The notes beneath the pieces are model-generated. The model was not told the origin of the DNA. It was given only the letters and a program-made list of their open reading frames with translations, and ran no database searches. The position numbers and the translations under genes are program-made. A DNA stretch of 64,000 nucleotides from Rhynchonema sp. JSB1_4 (lineage: Eukaryota; Nematoda; Chromadorea; Monhysterida; Xyalidae), in assembly GCA_030248065.1 (NCBI GenBank), contig JASAMV010009050.1, positions 1 to 64,000 of the forward strand, written 5' to 3'. Positions 57,601-64,000 of the stretch are shown here, one piece after another; position 1 is the first letter of the stretch; the number at the start of each line of letters is the position of its first letter.

Positions 57601-59454
57601 GTTATGCACGTCAACCATCGGTACGGTAGGGCTGTCGAAATATGCGCTGCTACAGTGCAACCAAGTCGTTTCCATTCGATTGACCATAGTTGCCTTGAGA
57701 GCTGCAACGTAGCAAAAAACTGGGTGATCAGATGAAATTGTTGAGGTCACACAAGTTTTTCAATAAATGTTGCCATTTCGATGGCGTCACCGCTGCGTGA
57801 GCTCTTCCGATCGCCGTCAGCTCCGAGCAAGTGCCACTCATGCAGTGTCCCCAATCTAATTGTCAGGTGCACAAACGCGTGTGGCCGTCGGCGCAACGCG
57901 AGTCGCTGTTCTGGACACATATGCGGCGAGTGGACGAGCATAAGGATCCGGACGCGTACGACATGCACATTGTGTGCAACCATCAGACTGACAGACCCGA
58001 CTGTCCGGTGAGCGCTGTGCTGCTGGGCATGTTTGTTCGATCTCATTTTCCTTTTTCGGATTTTATCCCGCTAGCCATTGGCTGGTGAATCTGCCAGCCA
58101 AAATAGTAGTAAGAAACAATACGGCACCTCAAAAATTCAACTGGTCCGTTTGGCTGATAATTTTGGTTTCCAAAAAAGGGGGAGATGCCGGGGTACTGTA
58201 CCCAGGATTTCGTTAGGACTCATCTTTTGGGGTGAGATTTTTTGGTGGGAAATACTGTACCATAATACTTCCGTGGGGACGGCATTTTTCTGGGTTGAGA
58301 TGTGCATAAATCGAGCGAAGCGCTCAAATCTTTGCGCCTTTGGTCGGTTGATTTTTAGCCATTATTGACCAAAAGGGTACTTTTGGGTGAAAATAGAGAA
58401 AAATTGGGGGAGATAACATGCCAGAGATGGGGAGATACTGCACCTGAGCCAGCGCGTGGACCAATATGCATGTTATAGTAAATTTCTAATTTCGTTGCCT
58501 CATGCATTCTTACAGACGCAGGGAAACTCCCGTTCGAAGTCGAAGCAGGCAACAAGCTCAACACACAGTGAACAAGCCACGCAGCTGACACACACAGCTT
58601 GTGTGACTGAAACATTCGAAACGCACACGAGCCAGCTGCGTGGCTTGTTGACTGTGTGTTGAGCTTGTTGCCTGCTTCGACTTCGAACGGGAGTTTTCCT
58701 GCGCCTGTAAAAACGCATGAGGCAACGAAATTAGAAACGTACTATATCATGCCCAATTGCACACACACACATTCAATTGTCTGTCACACTGTGAATCTTC
58801 CAATCTTAAATAAGAAGTTGGCACAATTCTGACAATAATTGCAGCCAGTCAAACAAGGCAACGTTCGTGTGGGCATGACCGTTGCGATGGTGTGTCAGAC
58901 GGTGATCGATAAAACGGCCGTGAAGAAGAAAGGGCTGGACGGACTGACGAGAGACGATGTCACCTGTCGAATCATCTACGTCGCGTTGGGTATGTCGCTC
59001 GCGCGCATTGGTGTATTTTTTGATTTACAGTTCTGTCGGAAATGAATGTCAAGCATGTCCATCTTTCGGGAGGTCATTTACGCGTAAAACATCAACGACA
59101 ACCTCTGGCGTTGGGAAATGACTTGTGAATTAGAAATGCACAACTTGATGGAATTATTGATGTTTCACTGTCGAATGACGTCAGGGAGCGATGCCAGTAA
59201 TGTGACCGTGCTCGGTAGCTTTGAGCTGGACCTGAGCAACATAAAATACTGGCTGCAAAACTTTGCACATTTTTGCAAAACAAAATAGTCGCAGGATATC
59301 GTTTTACAGTCTCACGTTCATTTCAGTAACGCCCGGTGGCTGGGTACCTTCATCGGCTGCCCGTCAGATCTACAAACGCGAATATCCGAAATTTCTCAAA
59401 CTGCTCACCCAGTACATACTGCACAAGACGAAGGACCATCCACTGAAACTGTGA
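48649..59454 (+). CDS. CERT1: Ceramide transfer protein CERT (STARD11), 16 exons
   Basis: CERT moves ceramide from ER to Golgi for sphingomyelin synthesis. Exons: 48649-48748, 49223-49395, 51597-51713, 51791-51889, 52447-52582, 53693-53815, 54112-54290, 54582-54689, 54765-54851, 55628-55723, 56014-56238, 57132-57195, 57325-57386, 57867-58007, 58845-58989, 59327-59454 (660 aa). PH domain, residues about 40-130: [20 protein letters not shown] and [20 protein letters not shown]. Serine-rich motif, 131-163: [20 protein letters not shown]. Middle region: [23 protein letters not shown]-like site at 356-362 (EWHDALD). START domain, about 415-660: [35 protein letters not shown], and the end [20 protein letters not shown]. 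An in-frame upstream ATG at 48550 could add 33 residues. Exon 11 begins with an odd hydrophobic CFTLYFLFY. The probable exon 1 acceptor is ATTTCAG at 48473-48479. Confidence 0.95.
50611..50694. mobile_element. Short foldback element, TACTAATG family, CERT intron 2
   Basis: GGGCTGATACTAATGTCGTC at the left pairs with the complement GGCTTATTCTAATGTCGTC at the right; only about 20 bases separate the arms. It is the smallest copy of the family in this window. Confidence 0.65.
51297..51452 (+). CDS. Candidate alternative first exon (or cassette exon) of CERT
   Basis: An open stretch in CERT intron 2 reads [20 protein letters not shown], then a Ser/Asn/Thr-rich tail ([12 protein letters not shown]). 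It ends at a GTAGAA donor in phase 0, the phase CERT exons 3 and 4 need. Either it is a first exon starting at 51297, or the GTGCAG at 51309-51314 is an acceptor and 51315-51452 is a 46-codon cassette inserted in a PH-domain loop. The base and codon pattern resembles the neighbouring exons, not the AT-rich intron. There is no homology I recognise. Confidence 0.4.
55386..55562 (+). CDS. Candidate alternative first exon of CERT giving a START-only form
   Basis: A 59-codon open stretch just before exon 10 begins [20 protein letters not shown] and continues hydrophilic to TTNSAAEP. It ends at a phase-0 GTGGAT donor, compatible with exon 10 (LERLLSHID). No AG acceptor precedes the ATG in a usable phase with exon 9, so a first exon is the simplest reading; it would drop the PH domain and FFAT-like site. 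It resembles the MPS-basic opening of 51297-51452. Alternatively it is an internal linker exon joined through a different exon 9 donor (after 54855) and an acceptor at 55356. Confidence 0.4.
55747..55969. mobile_element. Foldback element, GGTGATCG family, CERT intron 10
   Basis: The arms AAGCTTGGTGATCAGTCCG and (complemented) AAACCTGGTGATCGTTTCC are imperfect inverted repeats of about 80 bases. Internal stems CCAGCGTAAAACTTGTTC and GAACAATTTTTACGCTG face each other. Related copies are at 24640 and 63443. Confidence 0.65.
56346..56675. mobile_element. hAT-like miniature element, CERT intron 11
   Basis: It starts CAGTGTAGTTCCTGG and ends CCAGGCACTACACTG, flanked by ATGCGAGT and ATTCGAGT (7 of 8 identical). 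The interior repeats GGAGGGGGAACAG. It is non-coding. Confidence 0.75.
58120..58445. repeat. Mobile-element-like block, CERT intron 14
   Basis: A GGGGTACTGTACCC palindrome near 58191, a central GAGCGAAGCGCTC palindrome at 58306-58331, and a GGGGAGATA repeat near both ends are typical of the short elements elsewhere here. The ends are not resolved. Confidence 0.4.
58485..58736. repeat. Long inverted repeat (about 105-bp arms), CERT intron 14
   Basis: The left arm (58485-58590) and the complement of the right arm (about 58629-58735) are nearly identical; both contain CTCCCGTTCGAAGTCGAAGC and GGCAACAAGCTCAACACACA. About 40 bases of loop separate them. If transcribed with CERT, it would form a long hairpin. 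Confidence 0.8.
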
Positions 59455-59648
59455 AACATTTATGCTGTAAGTGGTGTTGAGGATGTTCCATGATCATTCT
59501 ACTGATACATACCGGTTGTTTATTAGTGTATTGTCGTTGTTGTGAGATAGGGTGATATTTTCGAAACGGTGTAGAGGTCAGTTGGGTGTAAAGGTCGGTG
59601 GAAAGCTCGGTGAGAAAGTTCAGTGTAAGCTCGGCGTAAGCTCAGTGG

Positions 59649-60068
59649 CAGTGGTGTCGTTGAGAAATCGAAATTTTCCCATACCCAGCCCAATTTTCGG
59701 GAAATTTCCCATACATACCCCCAAAAATCAAAAATTTCCCATACCAGGGGGGGGTTTCCAAAAACTCAAAAATTTCCCATACCCGAGGGTGGGGGTTTTG
59801 AAAAAAATGACCCCAAAAATCTTCTAAAAGTGCCAAAATTGGTCTAAAAAGTGCTTAAAACAGAGTTTTCTTGCGGTAGTAAGCGATTTTTGACATTTTT
59901 GGACGAAAAATGGCCAATTTTGGTACTTCTCGGGGTCAAAAAGTCATTTCTTAGGGGGTGCTTGTTCCAAAAGTGAAAAATTTCCCATACCCCATACCCC
60001 CGGCCGATTTACCATACCCCATACCAGGGGGGGGTAACCCCCCCCAACCCCCCCCAACGACACCACTG
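59649..60068. mobile_element. hAT-like miniature element A, inserted in the tip of element B
   Basis: The ends CAGTGGTGTCGTTG and CAACGACACCACTG are perfect inverted repeats. A perfect 8-bp duplication CTCAGTGG (59641-59648, 60069-60076) is made partly of the first bases of element B, so A landed in B's end after B was in place. The body repeats AAATTTCCCATACC. Central palindrome about 59868-59890. Confidence 0.85.
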
Positions 60069-60070
60069 CT

Positions 60071-60494
60071 CAGTGGTGTCGTCGGGAAATCAAAAAGTCA
60101 GGATACCGGATATCCAAAATCCAAAATTTTCGGATACTGGATACCCAAAATGAAAAATCTCGGATACCGGGGGGGGTTGTTCCCTAAAATAAAAAATCTC
60201 GGATACCCAGGGCCCAGGGGGGTTGTTCAAAAAAGGTCAATTTTTTAAGAGGAAAATCGAGCAAAATCGGTGTTGAAAGCGCAAAAAATGGTCATTTTGG
60301 GGGTTATGCTTGCGCTAGCAAGCGATTTTGAGCATTTTGGAGGTAAAAAATGGGCGATTTTTGCGGTTTTCGGAAAATTTTTAGGGTAGGATACCCCTGG
60401 ACAAAAAGTCAGGATACCGGATACCCCTGGGTGAAAAAATCAAGATACCGGATACTAGGGGGGTAACCCCCCTTCCCCCCCAACGACACCACTG
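60071..60494. mobile_element. hAT-like miniature element B, inserted in the left arm of element C
   Basis: It starts CAGTGGTGTCGTCGGG and ends CAACGACACCACTG. Its flanks are CGTAAGCT (59635-59642, now separated from it by element A) and CGTCAGCT (60495-60502), 7 of 8 identical. The body repeats GGATACCGGATA. Central palindrome TGCGCTAGCAAGCG at 60307-60330. Confidence 0.8.
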
Positions 60495-60929
60495 CGTCAG
60501 CTTGAAACATTGCACGCTGAGCAAGCAGCAGACGCGCGTTCGTGAACGAAAGGTCAACTTTGACAGTTTGCTGTGCAAGTGTAAATTGTTTGGTTGCAAT
60601 ATTGTTTGTTTACGCTGGCTGCACAAGGGTTTTTAGACGATATGTATGAATTTCGTAACCTTTCATGGAGTCGTTTTGATTTCGTGCTGCGATCAGTTAG
60701 TGACGTCAAAATTTTTGGCATCGCCGTCAATGAATGTTCAATTTCTCAACAGCCTTGCGGCGAAATGCCAGGTAACTTACAAATATTATTTTAAAACGTT
60801 TGTGCAACGAGCTTAAATAAACCAGATGGCAAGCAAACGATTTACGCTTGCACAGCAAACTGTCAAAGTTGACCTTTCGTTTAGAAACGCGCGTCTGCTG
60901 CTTGCTCAGCGTGCAATGTTTCAAGCTTA

Positions 60930-61245
60930 GGGCGACCTTAGTCATTGTGGAAAATGGAAATGAAAAAATATTCTATGTCCAAGTTTTCCATTTCCATTTT
61001 CCAGTATGACTAAGGGCATATTGGAAAATGGAAATGAAACAAAACATTTTCTGTGTAAAATCTGACCAATCAGCGGCCGAGAACTGAGCGGAACAGAAAA
61101 TGTTTTTGTCACATGTCAAACTTGACTGCTGCAGTTTCATTTCCATTTTCCAATATGCCATTAGTCATACTGGAAAATGGAAATGGAAAACTTGGACATA
61201 GATTATTTTTTTCATTTCCATTTTCCACTATGACTAAGGGCGCCC
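60930..61245. mobile_element. PIF/Harbinger-like palindromic element D, inserted in the right arm of element C
   Basis: It starts GGGCGACCTTAGTCAT and ends ATGACTAAGGGCGCCC, with TTA on both sides (60927-60929, 61246-61248). The arms of about 105-115 bases are nearly perfect inverted repeats rich in TGGAAAATGGAAATG. The 3-bp TTA duplication with GGGCG ends fits PIF/Harbinger-type miniature elements. It is non-coding. Confidence 0.75.
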
Positions 61246-61393
61246 TTACACCGAGCTTACACTGAACTTTCACCGACCTTTCCACCGACCTCTACACCCA
61301 ACTGACCTTTACACCGTTTCGAAAATGCCACCCATAGACTTTTTTGTGTAATTGATATTTGATGGTGTTTTGTGTGGATCGTAGTCAAATAAA

Positions 61394-62338
61394 TTGGAAA
61401 ACATTTTATTATCGGAGCTCTTGAACAATGTTAAACATCACGTGCTATGGTATACCGGAGTGCCATTTCACTACTGAAAATGATACAAGGTACATGTCTC
61501 TGGCCTGATACAAATGATTATCAAATTCATTATATTGTTTGCTTCAGTGTTAAGCCTATACCATAATTATTGATTTGCTTGAATAATTATGATTCCTATT
61601 TCCCGATACGCTCGTTTGATTTGTATACACCGCGATTATACATATGGCAATCAAATTTTGAAGTGAATTTGACTCCTTGTGTTTATGTAACACACACGCT
61701 GTGTTCCCGCATCATCCTAATTTTTGCACCGTATATTAAATATTAGCCCTCTGTTTATTTTCCACGGTAGTAATACGGTATTCCCCTCGCTTGTTCTTCT
61801 GAATTGTTTGTTTTCGTGTTCAGCATTATTCCGATCGCCTTACATATATTATATTGTGTGCTGCCCGTTAATAATGTTTGCTTGTTATTAAAGTTTACTT
61901 TCCGACTAGTTATCCCTCTTGATTATTGAGATGGAGTTGTTGTTTCCAATAGCTCTGTTATATGGGCGCATGTTTAGATCATGCTTTTTATTTCGTTCCG
62001 TTAAATTTTGTGATCACATCTTTCCGGATTGTATTGATTGCTGCTTTCGCACCGTATTCATTGATTGGTCGATTTCTAAGGATTTTTTCTTGCTTTCTGT
62101 TGTTTCGTTTTGATGCGTAATGCCAATCCTATTGAGATTCGTTAATCGCAATTAGAGTATGTATAATATAATAAAATTGATGCCGGACGAGCAGTATTTT
62201 TTTATATCACCTCAGCTGAAAGTTCAGTAAATGCAAATATTAAATTAAACAAGATCACAGGGATATGAGGATAATAATTAGATTGTAAATAATGGCAGTA
62301 GTTTTGGCGGATAGGTTGTGCCAACGTTTCCCATGGAT
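61394..62338. other. AT-rich intergenic sequence
   Basis: No gene or element recognised; T-rich, with one further AATAAA at 62170-62175. Confidence 0.5.
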
Positions 62339-62340
62339 AC

Positions 62341-62543
62341 GGTTTACACTAATGTTGTCAACGCAACTGCCTATGTTTTCGTGCAAACGCAACGCAACTC
62401 GCGCTATCCAAGTGCAGTAGTGGCCACCATTCGCACCATACTACATAGTTTGCAGCTTGCTTGTTGCGTATAGCAGCTAGCCAGCCAGCTGCGTTTGCAC
62501 ACGAATCGCACAGACAGTTGCGTCGACAACACCAGTATCAGCC
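62341..62543. mobile_element. Foldback element, TACTAATG family (intergenic copy 1)
   Basis: The left end ACACTAATGTTGTCAACGCA and the complement of the right end GGCTGATACTGGTGTTGTCG are inverted repeats. The interior contains GCGCTATCCAAGT, also found in the next copy. Confidence 0.65.
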
Positions 62544-62810
62544 ATGAATCCTCAGCATTTCACGTTTCGACACGACGGAAAGTCGGGCACGCAGATGCCG
62601 GATCGAAAACTGCCGCCTGCTGGCAGCTTGGCCTTGATCACGCAGAAACCGCTCTCGCCGCAATGGCAGCCGTGATTGCTGGAAAAATTATGCGTTATTT
62701 TTTTTTGTTGTCGAAATGTGTTGTTTTGTTGTCAATTGTGTCAAAGCAAGCTCTAGTAGTGACATGGGCCGCCCAAAAAAAACGAAACAAAAACACGAAG
62801 CAGCGACTAT

Positions 62811-63108
62811 GGGCCTATACTAATGCTGTCAACGCAACTGTCCGTGTTTCGGGCAAATGCAGCAGGATGTCTGTTGTCGTCAGCGCACGTCTTCGCGCTA
62901 TCCAAGTGTCATAGCAACTCGGTATTCATCTCTGCGCGCCAAAGTCTGCCGTCGTCGCGCCATACATGCCAATGTACCCAATAGCTTGCATCCACGTAGC
63001 CATAGCTTGCGCGCATATACCGCGTGTGTTGTACAGCTGACACTCAGCCAGATGCGTTTGCACCGAACCACACAGGCAGTTACGTTGGTCACATTAGTAT
63101 TAGTGCCC
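62811..63108. mobile_element. Foldback element, TACTAATG family (intergenic copy 2)
   Basis: GGGCCTATACTAATGCTGTC at the left pairs with the complement GGGCACTAATACTAATGTGA at the right. It is the longest and best copy of this family and shares GCGCTATCCAAGT with copy 1. Confidence 0.65.
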
Positions 63109-63442
63109 GACTATAAACTTCTAGTTGAAGCATAAGTACGATATAAGCGGACATAACCGTGACGGACCCTAAAGACACCAACCCCCAGATGGTGGCACAA
63201 CAATAGAGATGGGAGGGCGCGAATGTGCGCTGACATTGACTATGGTCCGTACAGCGTGTGATCACATCTGAAACTTCGGTTCCAAATCAGGTTGGTTATG
63301 TTTCAGAAAATTAATGGCATCCAATTATGATCAATTGAAATGGATGCAAATTATTGAGCACAATTATCGGCGGCTCTGTTTATTTGCGCCTGTCCGGAAT
63401 GTTTCGGCACTGATTCGAACACGGATTCATGATGGGCGGTAT

Positions 63443-63691
63443 GAAACCTGGTGAGCGGAATCGGTCCTGCTTTGGTCATCTCACATGATGTGACTTTTTG
63501 ACATTGGAGGTTTAGTGTGATATAATGCCACTAATTTCGACCAGCGTTAAAGTTGTTCATTGTTCGTCTAAGGAGCAACTTTCAACCTGGCCGACAAAAT
63601 CCACGAGTTAGTACATACATATAAAACTCTCAATGTCCTTAATTTAAAGAGTCATATGACCGAGGCAGGACCGATCCGATCACCAAGTTTA
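63443..63691. mobile_element. Foldback element, GGTGATCG family (intergenic copy)
   Basis: AAACCTGGTGAGCGGAATCG and the complemented right end AAACTTGGTGATCGGATCGG are inverted repeats that continue into GGTCCTGC and GGTCAT. The core CCAGCGTTAAAGTTGTTC matches the 55747 copy. Confidence 0.65.
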
Positions 63692-63759
63692 ATATAGCCA
63701 AATTATTACAATGAAGCGCACTGAAACATCATGTTCAATCGCCCGGACGCCATGCGTCC

Positions 63760-64000
63760 CTAACCATCAAGTGACCGTCCGTCCTGCGGCGGCAATAGGC
63801 CCGGCATTGAGTTGTCCCCGATTTGATGCGTTTTGTCGCTTCGTGTCCTCGCGCCCGTTGCGGTCGCGGCAAAGGGTCCGAACTGATGTTGACCGAAACC
63901 TTGAAGGAAGCCACCCGCCCCGGCGGCCCCATGAGGCGGTGCCGCCGGGCCGAGGTGGGCGGCGAAACGATGCCCGTTGGTTGGGAACGGCGCCACGTCG
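63760..64000 (-). CDS. Probable last coding exon of a - strand gene (partial)
   Basis: An open frame enters from the window edge on the - strand and ends at a TAG at 63760-63762, giving about 79 residues of Gly/Ala/Pro/His-rich protein (AAPPHGAAGAGGFLQGFGQH, ending PPQDGRSLDG). The stretch is much richer in G+C than its surroundings, as are the other exons here. I do not recognise a family. A second, overlapping - strand frame exists, so the reading frame is uncertain. Its upstream part lies outside the window. Confidence 0.4.
   Translation of the reverse strand, partial: DVAPFPTNGHRFAAHLGPAAPPHGAAGAGGFLQGFGQHQFGPFAATATGARTRSDKTHQIGDNSMPGLLPPQDGRSLDG

Larger units (their letters stand above)
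59550..61333. mobile_element. Long inverted-repeat element C, host of three nested insertions
   Basis: The left end GGGTGATATTTTCGAAACGG and the complemented right end GGGTGGCATTTTCGAAACGG are flanked by ATA on both sides. The left arm runs 59550-59642 and resumes at 60503-60590. The right arm runs about 60837-60929 and resumes at 61249-61333. Each arm is thus roughly 180 bases once the insertions are removed, and the centre (about 60591-60836) has no recognised protein. It is a non-autonomous element of about 600 bases before being invaded. Confidence 0.75.
59455..61393 (+). other. Probable CERT 3' UTR containing element C
   Basis: I see no AATAAA between the CERT stop codon and element C; the next clear one is at 61388-61393, just after the element. 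A later signal is at 62170. This suggests, but does not prove, that the nested element lies in the transcribed 3' UTR. Confidence 0.35.

Noticed and set aside
63720..64000. GC-rich right edge considered as rRNA
   Set aside because: No conserved rRNA stretch is visible; an open - strand frame with a stop explains it better.

Overview
The window is nuclear DNA from an invertebrate animal. It carries five spliced protein genes, all on the + strand, plus the probable last exon of a sixth gene on the - strand at the right edge. All five products are animal or broadly eukaryotic proteins, and their exons are split by GT-AG introns of about 60 bases to 6 kb. The ZNF608/609 (scribbler) and CERT homologues point to a bilaterian. 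Sequence alone does not let me name the phylum. There are no prokaryotic operons, CRISPR arrays, or rRNA or tRNA genes that I can recognise.

Layout: 1-1310 is a cluster of G/C-homopolymer-rich mobile-element remnants and one long hairpin. 1729-5884 is COP9 signalosome subunit 2 (9 exons, 443 aa). 6154-7718 is MEAF6/Eaf6, a NuA4/MOZ acetyltransferase subunit (3 exons, 147 aa), with a TATA promoter. 7719-11637 is intergenic. 11713-26357 is a furin-type proprotein convertase (12 exons, 842 aa, intact catalytic residues, two tandem activation sites, hydrophobic C-terminus). 26358-33513 is its probable 3' UTR and an intergenic stretch. 33514-43076 is a ZNF608/609/scribbler-type nuclear regulator (10 exons, 801 aa). 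44440-48420 is an island of nested mobile elements. 48649-59454 is ceramide transfer protein CERT (16 exons, 660 aa: PH domain, serine motif, FFAT-like site, START domain). 59550-61333 is a nested stack of four inverted-repeat elements, probably inside the CERT 3' UTR. 61400-63720 holds foldback elements. 63760-64000 is the - strand exon. Splice junctions were chosen by homology and reading frame, and every one of the five assembled reading frames closes exactly.

The genes share no pathway: two nuclear or chromatin proteins, one signalosome subunit, one secretory protease and one lipid carrier. The unusual content is the mobile DNA and some gene-structure signals. Many short non-autonomous elements with CAGTG ends and 8-bp target duplications (hAT-like) are nested inside one another. 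Most of them, although different in sequence, carry a similar GC palindrome in the middle. One inserted exactly at a 3' splice site of CSN2 and duplicated it. Two dispersed foldback families occur in introns and intergenic DNA. The octamer TGAAACAT is strongly over-represented and often sits at start or stop codons. The commonest 5' splice sites are GTTNGT. CERT may have two internal alternative first exons, one of which would give a START-only protein.
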